Positions 1-8,411 of a DNA stretch of 49,035 nucleotides are shown piece by piece. Position 1 is the first letter of the stretch, and the number at the start of each line of letters is the position of its first letter. The stretch spans positions 1 through 49,035 of the forward strand of contig JABMNT010000200.1 in the NCBI GenBank assembly GCA_013203595.1, written 5' to 3'. This DNA is from Rhodospirillales bacterium. Its GTDB lineage: Bacteria; Pseudomonadota; Alphaproteobacteria; Rhodospirillales; Casp-alpha2. The notes beneath the pieces were generated by a model. The model made no database searches and was not told the DNA's origin. It saw only the letters and a list, made by a program, of their open reading frames with translations. A program made the position numbers and the translations under genes.

Positions 1-121
1 ACGTCAGTTCCTTGCGCTCGATCAGCACACAATCGGTCCAGCCCTTTTTCGCAAGATGGTAGAGGGTTCCCACCCCGACCACTCCCCCACCGATGACGAC
101 TGCGCGCGCGTGGCTTTTCAT
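1..121 (-). CDS. FAD-dependent dimethylglycine/sarcosine dehydrogenase-like protein, N-terminus only
   Basis: Only the first 40 codons lie in the window; the gene runs off the left edge. The N-terminus carries a Rossmann FAD-binding loop (VIGGGVVGVGTLYHLAKKGW, residues 9-28) followed by LIERKEL. This is the usual opening of DMGDH/sarcosine dehydrogenase-type flavoproteins that oxidatively demethylate N-methylglycines. The ATG at 121 has a GGGAGA Shine-Dalgarno 8 bases upstream. It is divergent from the MttB-family gene at 351, sharing a 229-bp intergenic region. The family is clear, but the exact substrate cannot be read from so short a piece. Confidence 0.85.
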   Translation of the reverse strand, partial: MKSHARAVVIGGGVVGVGTLYHLAKKGWTDCVLIERKELT

Positions 122-350
122 TATCTGGTTCTCCCGGTTTTTCCCCTAAATGTCATGCGCCGGCCCGGGCTCGCGTTCTTGGCGGTTGTCGACCTTAGAT
201 GTTCTGTTTCCGTCATTGCGGTTGCCTCTTATATCCGGTTCCAAAGTGCAGGCAGGACGGTTTTGAACCATAAAGTGACGCAAGCGGATTAGTCTGCAAA
301 CACCGCCTCAATAGACTTCGCTCAAGTCAGTTTAAACGGGGAGTCGGGCA
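122..350. promoter_or_regulatory. Divergent intergenic region, dehydrogenase / mttB-like gene
   Basis: This 229-bp region must hold the promoters of both divergent genes. I see no convincing sigma-70 hexamers and only a loose inverted repeat (GGTTC near 240, GAACC near 265). A GGGGAG Shine-Dalgarno sits just before the ATG at 351. Confidence 0.35.
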
Positions 351-1889
351 ATGAGTGATCGTGGGGAAAAAGGTGCAAGGCGGGGGCGGGATGCCCGGCG
401 GGCCGCGCGGGCGGAAATTTCGGCCATTACCCAGCCCTATATCAGCCGCAACATCCCGTTCACCGAGCTGTGCAGCGAAGAAGGCCTGGATATCATCGAA
501 ACCAACGCTGACATCGTGCTGCAGGAAACCGGCATTGAGTTTCGCGGCGACGAGGAGGTGCTCGGGCTGTGGCGCGCGGCCGGTGCCGATGTCAGCGGGG
601 AACGGGTCCGCTTCCCCAAGGGATTACTGCGCGGATTGTTGAAAACCGCACCGGCTGAATTTACCCAATATGCCCGCAATCCGGCCCGAAACGTGGTTAT
701 TGGCGGCAGAAATCTGGTGTTTGCCCCGGTCTATGGCCCGCCCTTTGTCCGCGATCTGGACGGCGGACGGCGTTACGGAACCATCGAAGACTTCCAGAAT
801 TTCGTCAAGCTGGCCTATATGGCCGGGCCCATACACCATTCCGGCGGCACCGTCTGCGAGCCCGTCGATCTGCCGGTCAACAAGCGGCATTTCGATATGG
901 TTTATGCCCATATGCGCTATTCCGACAAGGCCTATATGGGATCGGTCACTCACCCCGACCGGGCGGCTGACACCGTCGCCATGTCGGAGATTCTGTTTGG
1001 CAAGGATTTTGTCGATGCGAACGCGGTCTGCACCAGCCTGATCAATGTCAATTCCCCCATGGTCTACGACGCGACCATGCTCGGTGCCCTGAAGGTCTAT
1101 GCGCGGGCCAACCAGGCCTCCATCGTCTCGCCGTTCATTCTGGCCGGCGCCATGTCGCCGGTGTCAGTGGCCGGCACCCTGACCCAGGCCCTGGCCGAAG
1201 CCCTGGCCGGGATGGCCCTGACCCAACTGCTGCGGCCGGGCTCGCCGGTTATCTTCGGGGTGTTTTCCAGTGCGTTGTCGATGCAGTCGGGCGCCCCCAC
1301 CTTCGGCACCCCAGAACCAACCCTGGTGCTGTCGGCGGCGGCCCAGCTGGCGCGCCGCCTGAAGCTGCCGTTCCGTTCCGGTGGTTCCTTCTGCGGCTCG
1401 AAAATTCCTGACGCCCAGGCCGCTTACGAAAGCGCCAGCACCCTGGTGCCCGCCGTACTCAGCGGCGTCAATTTCATGCTGCACAGCGCCGGCTGGCTGG
1501 AAGGCGGGTTAGCCTCGAGCTTCGAGAAATTCGTCATGGATATTGACCAGCTGGCGATGATGGAAGTGCTGTGCAAGGGCATCGATCTGTCGGAAAACGG
1601 TCAGGCCATGGACGCCATCCGCGAAGTCGGTCCCGGCGCTCACTATCTGGGCTGCAGCCACACCCAGGCCAATTTTGAAACCGCCTTCTACCGCTCGACC
1701 ATCGCCGACAACAATTCCTTCGAGCAATGGCAGGCCGAGGGCAGCCTGACGGCGGAACAGCGCGCATCCAAAATCGTCAAGGAAATGCTGGGCTCCTATC
1801 AGGCACCGCCGCTCGATGCGGCCAAGGACGAAGAACTGCTGGCTTATATGGCCAAACGCAAGGCCAGTTTTGCTGATTCGAACATATAA
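351..1889 (+). CDS. Trimethylamine methyltransferase (MttB) family protein, non-pyrrolysine
   Basis: 512-residue protein resembling the MttB superfamily (COG5598), TIM-barrel enzymes that pass a methyl group from a quaternary or tertiary amine to a corrinoid protein. The frame is continuous from ATG 351 to TAA with no internal amber. It is therefore the non-pyrrolysine branch, whose characterised members act on betaines such as glycine betaine rather than trimethylamine. A GGGGAG ribosome-binding site supports the start. No MttC-type corrinoid protein or methylcobamide:THF transferase lies in the window, so partners would have to be elsewhere. The divergent DMGDH-like flavoprotein and the sarcosine oxidase operon at 11.5-16.7 kb suggest methylated-amine catabolism. 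The precise substrate is unknown. Confidence 0.88.
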   Translation: MSDRGEKGARRGRDARRAARAEISAITQPYISRNIPFTELCSEEGLDIIETNADIVLQETGIEFRGDEEVLGLWRAAGADVSGERVRFPKGLLRGLLKTAPAEFTQYARNPARNVVIGGRNLVFAPVYGPPFVRDLDGGRRYGTIEDFQNFVKLAYMAGPIHHSGGTVCEPVDLPVNKRHFDMVYAHMRYSDKAYMGSVTHPDRAADTVAMSEILFGKDFVDANAVCTSLINVNSPMVYDATMLGALKVYARANQASIVSPFILAGAMSPVSVAGTLTQALAEALAGMALTQLLRPGSPVIFGVFSSALSMQSGAPTFGTPEPTLVLSAAAQLARRLKLPFRSGGSFCGSKIPDAQAAYESASTLVPAVLSGVNFMLHSAGWLEGGLASSFEKFVMDIDQLAMMEVLCKGIDLSENGQAMDAIREVGPGAHYLGCSHTQANFETAFYRSTIADNNSFEQWQAEGSLTAEQRASKIVKEMLGSYQAPPLDAAKDEELLAYMAKRKASFADSNI

Positions 1890-2060
1890 GAGGCTTCACA
1901 TCGCCGTCGCTGGCAAGCGGCTGCCCGGCATATCTCCGGGGCTCCGCACGGGCGGCGATGCGATGGCCTGGATGTTTTATGCAGACGGTTAGGACTTGGC
2001 CCCTGCGGCCGGGCTGGTTACCATGCACAGAGCAATAAACCGAAACCCAGGAGTCCGTCC
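1890..2060. other. Structured intergenic region (imperfect long hairpin)
   Basis: 171 bp between the mttB-like gene and the next gene. An outer stem CATCGCCG (1899-1906) pairs exactly with CGGCGATG (1953-1960). Inside it GCGG (1917-1920), GCCCGG, CCGGGGC and CCGC (about 1944-1947) form a second imperfect GC-rich stem. There is no T-run after it, so it is not a standard intrinsic terminator. It may be an mRNA stability or processing hairpin, or a small repetitive element. Confidence 0.4.
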
Positions 2061-3053
2061 GTGAAAGCCATAGAATACGCAAAATTTGGGGTCCCCCATG
2101 AAGTTTGTCACTGTGTCGAGGTGGCGGATCCGGCTGCGCCGGGAGCCGACGAGGTGCTGGTTGGCGTCGAGGCCTCGGCCATCAACCCGGCCGATCTGCT
2201 GATCATTCGCGGCGAATACCCGGGCCCGGATGTGTTGCCCGCCCGCCAGGGGATCGAAGGCGCCGGGCGGATCCTGGCAGTGGGGTCCGCCGTCAGTAAT
2301 TTGAAACCCGGGGATCGGGTGCTTTTGCTGGGGCGCGGCAACTGGGCTGAAAAGATTTTGTGCAAGGCCGAACAGGCGGTCCCGATCCCTGAAGAACTCG
2401 ATATCGAACAGGCGGCGCAGATGAAGGCCAATCCACCGTCGGCGCATTTCATGCTGCAGGATTTTGTCGATCTGGAACCCGGCGACTGGGTCGTCCAGAA
2501 CGCCGCCAATTCGGCGGTTGGTCAGCACCTGATCCGGCTCGCCAAACTGATGGACATCAAGACCATCAATGTGGTCAGGCGGGCTGAACTGATTGCGCCG
2601 CTACAGGCGATGGGTGCGGATCTTGTGTTTGTCGATGGTGATGATCTGGGCGAGCGGGTCCGCGCCGAGATCGGTGATGCGCCTGTGCCATTGGCGATCG
2701 ATGCGGCTGGCGGCAAGTCCTGTCAACATCTGGCCGATTGTCTTTCCGATTCCGGCATTGTCGTCAACTACGGGTTCCTGTCCGGAGACCCTTGTATGAT
2801 CACGCCGACCCAGGCGATTATCCGGCAAATCAGCCTGACCGGTTTCTGGCTGGTGAAACGCCTGTTCCAACAGTCGCCGGAAGAGATTGCAAATGTTTAC
2901 GCCGGAATCGCCGATCTGTTTATCAACAAAACCCTGCATTCCCCGGTTGAGGCCACCTACCGGTTCGATCAGGTCGGTGAAGCCCTGGCCCATGCCGAGC
3001 GCAGTGGCCGCCATGGCAAGATCCTGTTTGTCGCCAATGGCATCGGCCGGTGA
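2061..3053 (+). CDS. Zinc-independent MDR oxidoreductase (enoyl reductase/quinone reductase-like)
   Basis: 330-residue medium-chain dehydrogenase/reductase. The N-terminal GroES-like domain contains SAINPADLLIIRGEYP (39-54), typical of the MECR/ETR 2-enoyl-thioester reductase and quinone oxidoreductase branch. The nucleotide-binding segment NAANSAVGQ (147-155) is followed by a basic pair at 173-174 that suggests NADPH. Zinc-ligand cysteines of alcohol dehydrogenases are absent. The start is GTG at 2061, preceded by AGGAG at 2049-2053. The stop overlaps the GTG of the next gene by four bases, so the two are translationally coupled. The substrate is unknown; crotonyl-type thioesters or quinones are family precedents. 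Confidence 0.85.
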   Translation: MKAIEYAKFGVPHEVCHCVEVADPAAPGADEVLVGVEASAINPADLLIIRGEYPGPDVLPARQGIEGAGRILAVGSAVSNLKPGDRVLLLGRGNWAEKILCKAEQAVPIPEELDIEQAAQMKANPPSAHFMLQDFVDLEPGDWVVQNAANSAVGQHLIRLAKLMDIKTINVVRRAELIAPLQAMGADLVFVDGDDLGERVRAEIGDAPVPLAIDAAGGKSCQHLADCLSDSGIVVNYGFLSGDPCMITPTQAIIRQISLTGFWLVKRLFQQSPEEIANVYAGIADLFINKTLHSPVEATYRFDQVGEALAHAERSGRHGKILFVANGIGR

Positions 3054-3838
3054 ATGCCCGGGCGCTGGAAAAGGCGGCAACCTATTTCGCCGCCATGCGC
3101 CGCTCAGGCATTGCCGCTGCACCGGCCCCCGTCGCCATGCGTCCGCCAGATATTGCCGCCGGTTATGATCTGCAGGCCGCCGCCGGTGCCCTGTTAAGCG
3201 GGGAAAAAGGTGCTGTCTGCGGATTCAAAATCGGCTGTACCACGGCGGTCATGCAGGAATTCCTCAACATCGACCATCCCTGCGCCGGGCTGCTGTATGA
3301 AAAGGAAGTGCACCCGGCCTCGGTCACCCTGCGGCTGGCTGATTTTGTCCAGGTCGGCGTTGAATGCGAGATCGCCTTGCGGCTGGCCAGCGATCTGGCT
3401 CCACAGGCCACCCCGTTCACCCGACAATCGGTTGCCGGTGCCGTGGGTGCGGTGATGGCGGCGGCGGAAATCGTCGATAATCGGTATCAGGATTACCATG
3501 CCTTTGGCATTCCCGCGTTGATCGCCGATGATTTTTTTTCCGCCGGGGCGGTGATTGGCCCGGGCTGTAATCCGGCTGACGTTGATCTGGAAAAAGCCGT
3601 GGGAATAACCCGGATTGACGGCCAGCAGGTGGGTAGCGGGTTGGGTGCGGCAGTGATGGGCCATCCCTTGAATGCCCTGGCCTGGCTGGCCAACCAGAAA
3701 GCAGAGCGCAGTGAAGGGCTGAAGGCCGGCGATCTGATCATGACCGGCTCGGTTGTCGCCACCCAGTGGATCGACGGGCCCTGTGTGGTCTCCTGCACGG
3801 TGCTGCCCCTGGGCGCCGTACAGATCAGCTTTATCTGA
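3050..3838 (+). CDS. Fumarylacetoacetate hydrolase / 2-keto-4-pentenoate hydratase family protein
   Basis: 262-residue protein resembling MhpD-type hydratases. It has the acidic metal-binding stretch GVECEIAL (103-110, Glu105 and Glu107) and the C-terminal block GAAVMGHPLNALAWLAN, close to the GHPLNA segment of MhpD. The family hydrates 2-hydroxydienoates or cleaves or decarboxylates related ketoacids with a divalent metal. The GTG start overlaps the preceding stop (GTGA), coupling it to the MDR reductase. The pair may process an unsaturated or keto acid from the neighbouring catabolic genes; that link is inference. Confidence 0.85.
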   Translation: MNARALEKAATYFAAMRRSGIAAAPAPVAMRPPDIAAGYDLQAAAGALLSGEKGAVCGFKIGCTTAVMQEFLNIDHPCAGLLYEKEVHPASVTLRLADFVQVGVECEIALRLASDLAPQATPFTRQSVAGAVGAVMAAAEIVDNRYQDYHAFGIPALIADDFFSAGAVIGPGCNPADVDLEKAVGITRIDGQQVGSGLGAAVMGHPLNALAWLANQKAERSEGLKAGDLIMTGSVVATQWIDGPCVVSCTVLPLGAVQISFI

Positions 3839-3844
3839 AACGCC

Positions 3845-5065
3845 CTAGAAATACCGGGTCAGGCGAAAAATCACATGATCATCGTTTTTGATTCCGGCCA
3901 AAAACCCGTCGGCCGGAACATTTTCCATCCATCGCCCCTCGATCTCGGCTTTCCAGCGGTCCGTGAGCCGCCGTTCGGCTTCGAAAGACAGGGCGGTTTC
4001 CTGGCTGTTCCGGTCAACAATTAGGCCGGCCAGGGCGCTTGTGTCCTGGGCGTCATTGGCCGCCCAGCGCAGCCCCACGAACAGGTCGTCATCGGACAGA
4101 GTTCCCGGCGCACTCCTGTCGCGGCCATCATATTGATACTCGGCAATGACGCCGATGTCGGCGCTTGTATCGGCAACCTGGTAGAAGGAATATTCCACAC
4201 CGGCGACGGTGGCGGCAAAGCGGTTGCCATGGCCGGAGCGGACAATGCCCTCGAATTTCCAGAGCCAGGCATCCCGGGTCAGCTGGGCATCGATCCCGGT
4301 CTGGTCAATCTGGTCATAGTGCGGCACGAAGACGCTGACGCCATCGGCCCGCGCTGCGGTGAGCGCCCGTGCCTCACGGCTGGTGCCATGGAAATGACTG
4401 ACGCCGATGTCCACGTCACCTAAGGTGCGGCTCCAGCGCAGGGCAAAATCCACATGGTGCGCGCGGGCGCTGGAATCATAGGTGGCATCGTTTTGCTGGA
4501 CCGGTTTCGGGCCGCGCAGGCGGGCATCGTCATCGGCAAAGGTGCGTTCGCGGAAACCGGGCAGGGCGAACAGTGCGAAATTGCCCCAGTCGGTTTGCAG
4601 ATTGAGGTTGATCATGGGTTGCCCCAGCTTGTCTTCGCCGTCTGTATTCTCGACCGCATCCGTCTGATTGACAATATCAACCAGATGGCGGGATTCGGTG
4701 ACGCCCCAGAACACTTTACCGATGCCAACCCGGCTATCCCAGGCGTCGGCCAGATGCAGCCAGTTGGCTTCACGCAGATCAAAGTGGCTGCGCCGGTCAT
4801 CGTCGGCATCAAGCCGGGCGAACGGGATCAGGGTCAGGCGGTCGGTGCCGTCGTCGGTTTCAAGGACAAACTCCGGCTCCAGGCTAAGCGAAGGCGATAC
4901 CATCGATTTGCGCTGGCCAGCATAGGATATTTGATGGGGGAACAGCCGCACTTCCATACTGCTGGAACCGGCGATATCCAGTTCAGCCGCCCGGGGGGCG
5001 ATGCCGCTGACGGGGATCAGCAGCATCGCCATGACCAGAGCGCAGGGGTAACGCTCTGTCATCAT
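3845..5065 (-). CDS. Outer-membrane beta-barrel-like protein of an RND/LolA-like locus
   Basis: About 406 residues with a signal peptide ending near AAELD. The body alternates polar and aromatic strands and ends RLTRYF; a terminal Phe is the classical barrel-assembly signature. The content resembles porin/export barrels encoded beside RND transporters. The start overlaps the stop of the LolA-like gene in a TGATG junction; ATG 5065, ATG 5062 or GTG 5068 are all possible. It ends at a TAG directly after the terminal Phe, so that TAG is a real stop. Likely role: outer-membrane component of the lipid export or trafficking system encoded upstream. Confidence 0.75.
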   Translation of the reverse strand: MMTERYPCALVMAMLLIPVSGIAPRAAELDIAGSSSMEVRLFPHQISYAGQRKSMVSPSLSLEPEFVLETDDGTDRLTLIPFARLDADDDRRSHFDLREANWLHLADAWDSRVGIGKVFWGVTESRHLVDIVNQTDAVENTDGEDKLGQPMINLNLQTDWGNFALFALPGFRERTFADDDARLRGPKPVQQNDATYDSSARAHHVDFALRWSRTLGDVDIGVSHFHGTSREARALTAARADGVSVFVPHYDQIDQTGIDAQLTRDAWLWKFEGIVRSGHGNRFAATVAGVEYSFYQVADTSADIGVIAEYQYDGRDRSAPGTLSDDDLFVGLRWAANDAQDTSALAGLIVDRNSQETALSFEAERRLTDRWKAEIEGRWMENVPADGFLAGIKNDDHVIFRLTRYF

Positions 5066-5898
5066 CACCGGACTTTCTTCAAACGGTTTGGCGTGAAGGC
5101 ACTGTCATTGAGGCCGACCTGAAAGGTGTAGGGGGAAAACTCAAGGGTTGTTTCCTTGCCGGTCTGGTGGTTGACCATGTGCATTTTCAAGGGCCGCCAA
5201 TATTGGTTCAGATATTGCTGATAGGCGGTTTGATTGAGGGTTTTCAGCAGGGATTCCTTGCGGTCGTAATATTCCACCTTCTGCACCCGGTATTCGGCCT
5301 GGTCGACCCAGGTGATCTGACGGGTATAGCCGGAATTTTCATACAACGGGTAACGCGCGACAACAAAGCAGGTGAGAGTGCCGCAGGCTTCGTCCCGGAT
5401 CCATTTATATGTATATTTTCCGACCTCGAAGGAAACCAGATCTTCGTAGGCAAACTCGGAGCCGACAAAGGGCCCGGATTTGTTGGCCGAAGAGATGCGT
5501 TTGACCCGTTTCAGGGCGGGCAGAAACAGCCACTGGTCGTCGGGCTCGAGAATTTTGGTGAAGCTCAGGAATGCGGTGCCTTTGACATCACGGGGGTGAT
5601 CAAAAACCGTCAGGCTTTTGTCGCCCGCTGCCGTGTCGGTATTTTCCAGGGTCGACAGACGCAGCTTGCGGATGCTCGACTGGCCATGGCTGTTGGTCAG
5701 GGTCATGGTCAACTGGGCCTGGCTGTCGCCAAATCCGATGTCACGTTTGTCAATTTCCGTGGCAATGGCCAGGCCTTTTTGTTCCGGTGTTTCTGCCGTG
5801 ACCGGTGCTGAAGCAAGCGCAAGCAGTGCCGCTCCGGCCAGCAGCAGGGGCCAGTGCGATTTATTCCGCTGCAACGGTAACAGGTTCAGATGTGTCAT
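5065..5898 (-). CDS. Outer membrane lipoprotein-sorting protein (LolA-like fold, periplasmic)
   Basis: 277-residue secreted protein with a signal peptide (WPLLLAGAALLALASAPVTA), then a LolA/LolB-like half-barrel of the COG2834/PF17131 type that carries lipids or lipoproteins across the periplasm. The block WLFLPALKRVKRISS followed by GSEFAYEDL is characteristic of this group. I chose ATG 5898 because AAAGGAG lies 7 bases upstream; it overlaps the RND stop by 38 bases. An upstream start at 5943 would spoil the signal peptide. It is second in a three-gene operon (RND, LolA-like, barrel), which suggests it shuttles a hydrophobic cargo from the inner-membrane pump. Confidence 0.85.
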   Translation of the reverse strand: MTHLNLLPLQRNKSHWPLLLAGAALLALASAPVTAETPEQKGLAIATEIDKRDIGFGDSQAQLTMTLTNSHGQSSIRKLRLSTLENTDTAAGDKSLTVFDHPRDVKGTAFLSFTKILEPDDQWLFLPALKRVKRISSANKSGPFVGSEFAYEDLVSFEVGKYTYKWIRDEACGTLTCFVVARYPLYENSGYTRQITWVDQAEYRVQKVEYYDRKESLLKTLNQTAYQQYLNQYWRPLKMHMVNHQTGKETTLEFSPYTFQVGLNDSAFTPNRLKKVR

Positions 5899-8266
5899 CA
5901 GTTGACTCCTTTGTGTGAGGGGATTTTTTATCTTTATCAACAATCAGCAGCAATGCCGGCAGCAGCAGAAAATCTGCAAACAGGGCACAGACCAGAGTAA
6001 TTGCCGTCAACAGGCCAAGCTCCTGATTAATCCGGAACGCGGACAGGGAAAGGATGGCAAAGCCGGCGATCAGGATCGCCGAGGTGACCCACAGGGCCGT
6101 GCCAACAGTTGAAAAGGCATAGCGGATGGCTGCTTTCGTGTCATCGCCGCGCTGGCGTTTGGCGCGCTGGTATTTGCTCAGAAAATGAACCGTTGCATCA
6201 ACGATAATCCCCAGGCTGGTGGCCACGACAATCGAAGCCGCCACATCAACCTGAGCAATAAAGGCGGCCCAGATGCCAAAGGCCATGAGCGCCGGGACCA
6301 GGTTCGGAACCAGGCTGACGGCACCCAGTTTGAGATCGCGCAGGGCAAAGGTCAGCAAAAGGGATATCAGCAGGAAAGCGACCGTGGTTCCCGTCAGCAT
6401 GCCCTCGATATTGCGTTGTGAAATATAGGCGAACATGATGAAGGGGCCGGTGGCTTTAGCGGCGGCTGTTGTCGGAAAATTGTCCGTGAGCCAGGTCCCG
6501 GCACGGTCTTCAAGGTCGCGGGCTTCCCGGGTCGAGACGTTTCTCAGGGTTGCGATGAACCGGGTTGCCGATTTGTCGACATTGATCTGGTTGTTCAGAT
6601 CGAGTCCGTAGGGCAGCGACATTTCAAACAGCAACAGATACTGGGCCGCCAGTTCGCGGTCTTCGGGCAGGGTGTAGCTGGCCGCATCATCGCCATGCAT
6701 GTTCTTGTTCAGGCGCAGCATGATATCGGTCAGGCTCTGAACATGAACGACTTCCGGCTGTTTGGCGAACCAGACTTTAAAGGCGTCCATGTTCGTCTGG
6801 TATTCAGGGTCACTGATGCCACCTTCATTCCCTGCGGTCAGTGAAAACTGCATTTGATAAACCCCGGTCAGGTTCTCCTGAGCAAAGTCGGTATCGGTGC
6901 GAAACTCGATGGAGTGATCGAAATATTCGACAAACTTGTCGTTCAGTTCGATTTGCGGAATCAGGGCAACCAGAATGATGACAACGGCGGCCATGCCGCC
7001 AAACACGGTTTTGTATTTACCGATGATGAAGTCGGCCAGGCGGGTCATGCCTGTGATATGGGAAGCGGTGCGCTGTTTGACCCGTACCGGCAGCAGCGAC
7101 ATCAGCGCCGGCAGGAACAGAATTGAATAGGCCCAGGCAGCAACCACACACATGGCGGTGATATTGCCGAGATCGCGGAACGGCGGGGCATCACTGAAAT
7201 TCAGGGACAGGAAGCCGATCATGGTCGTGATGCTGGTCAGGAACACCGGTGAAAAGTTGACCCGCAGGCTTTCAATGATGGCCTCGCGTTTGCTCGCGCC
7301 ATGGCGCATTTCATGGAGCATGGTAATCAGGATATGGACGCTGTCAGCGATGGCGATGGTCAGAATGATGGTCGGTGCCGTTGCCGATGGCGGTGTCAGC
7401 AGAATTCCGAACCAGCCGGTCAAGCCCATGGCGGTGACCGCTGACAGACCGATCACCAGGATAGTACCGATGGTGGCGCTGAAGGATCGCAGTAAGATCA
7501 CCATGACCAGCAAAAGCCCGCCGTACATGAGCGGGATCAGGGTTTCCATATCCACCAGCGAGGCTTCGGAAAAAGCATTGTTGAGGGCCGCCAGACCGGT
7601 GATTGCGACCCGGACATTGGGGTTCTCGTTGCGGAACGCGTCGGCGATCTGGCGCGCATAGGTCATAGCATTGGGGCCCTCGTCCAGGCTTTTGCCGGGC
7701 AGGGTCAAATTGATATTGATGGCCACCGTTTTGCCATTGGGTGAAATCAGGCGGTTGGTGAGCAGAGGTTCAGTCAGGCTTATGGCTTTTGCTTCGTCGG
7801 CGGCGGCCTGGGTGACTTGGCCGCGCCTGGTGATCAGGTCTCGCACCGTCAGGTCATCGCCATCGGCGTAACTGTGCTGGAAATTGGTCAATGAATCGAC
7901 GCGGGTGGCAAACGGGGTTTTCCAGGATTTTTCCGTAAGATCGCGGACAGCTGTCAACAGTTCTGGGGTAAACACATCGCCAGCGTATGGCTTGATGACA
8001 AACTGAATGTTGTCATCCTTGGTGTAAATCTTCTGCAGGTTTTCAAAGGCCGATAGCTGCGGATTGTCATCGCTGAAAAACACCCGGTAATCGGTTGAAA
8101 ATCCGAGAAACCGGGCCCCCGAAGCCGCACTGAACGCAACAAGTAAAGTTGCAATGATGAGCAGCCAGCGCCATTTCAGGACCCATTCGGCGAAGGCGAT
8201 CACCTTCAGGTCGAATGCGCTGTTGATCTTTTCCCCGGAATTAATTGTGTCCTGTGCCGTAGCCAT
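5861..8266 (-). CDS. MMPL/RND-superfamily exporter (lipid-type)
   Basis: 801 residues, the size of hopanoid/sterol-type (MMPL) RND exporters rather than the 1000+ residue drug pumps. There is one N-terminal TM (about 33-52), a periplasmic domain with the usual FFSDDNPQ motif (64-71), a TM block from about 245, a second periplasmic loop and a second TM block. Charged intramembrane motifs are IAIADSVHI (Asp308) and LGIIVDATVHF in the second half, expected for proton coupling. GAGGAGA precedes ATG 8266. It leads the operon and is divergent from a TetR regulator. Cargo is unknown; lipids are the family precedent. Confidence 0.88.
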   Translation of the reverse strand: MATAQDTINSGEKINSAFDLKVIAFAEWVLKWRWLLIIATLLVAFSAASGARFLGFSTDYRVFFSDDNPQLSAFENLQKIYTKDDNIQFVIKPYAGDVFTPELLTAVRDLTEKSWKTPFATRVDSLTNFQHSYADGDDLTVRDLITRRGQVTQAAADEAKAISLTEPLLTNRLISPNGKTVAININLTLPGKSLDEGPNAMTYARQIADAFRNENPNVRVAITGLAALNNAFSEASLVDMETLIPLMYGGLLLVMVILLRSFSATIGTILVIGLSAVTAMGLTGWFGILLTPPSATAPTIILTIAIADSVHILITMLHEMRHGASKREAIIESLRVNFSPVFLTSITTMIGFLSLNFSDAPPFRDLGNITAMCVVAAWAYSILFLPALMSLLPVRVKQRTASHITGMTRLADFIIGKYKTVFGGMAAVVIILVALIPQIELNDKFVEYFDHSIEFRTDTDFAQENLTGVYQMQFSLTAGNEGGISDPEYQTNMDAFKVWFAKQPEVVHVQSLTDIMLRLNKNMHGDDAASYTLPEDRELAAQYLLLFEMSLPYGLDLNNQINVDKSATRFIATLRNVSTREARDLEDRAGTWLTDNFPTTAAAKATGPFIMFAYISQRNIEGMLTGTTVAFLLISLLLTFALRDLKLGAVSLVPNLVPALMAFGIWAAFIAQVDVAASIVVATSLGIIVDATVHFLSKYQRAKRQRGDDTKAAIRYAFSTVGTALWVTSAILIAGFAILSLSAFRINQELGLLTAITLVCALFADFLLLPALLLIVDKDKKSPHTKESTDDTSEPVTVAAE

Positions 8267-8334
8267 GGGCTAATCTCCTCGAATGAAACTGCGGTATTTG
8301 ATCGCACTTTGATTTTCCGCAGGTGACATGTTAA

Positions 8335-8377
8335 AGTAAACTGAGCAGTGTAGTAAACTAGACGGTGTAGTTTACTA
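8335..8377. promoter_or_regulatory. Triple-repeat operator between tetR and the RND operon
   Basis: AGTAAACT occurs at 8335-8342 and 8352-8359, and its inverse AGTTTACT at 8369-8376, each start 17 bp apart. The last two form a perfect 10-bp inverted repeat (TAGTAAACTA, 7-bp spacer, TAGTTTACTA; 8351-8377). This is the kind of site TetR repressors bind, placed between the divergent genes at 8266 and 8412. Assignment to the adjacent TetR is inference. Confidence 0.75.
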
Positions 8378-8411
8378 TCCAATTTCTTTTTTACGGTCAA
8401 GGAGATTCTGA

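Noticed and set aside
351-1889. Pyrrolysine-containing MttB
   Set aside because: The frame has no internal TAG and ends with TAA, so it belongs to the non-pyrrolysine branch.
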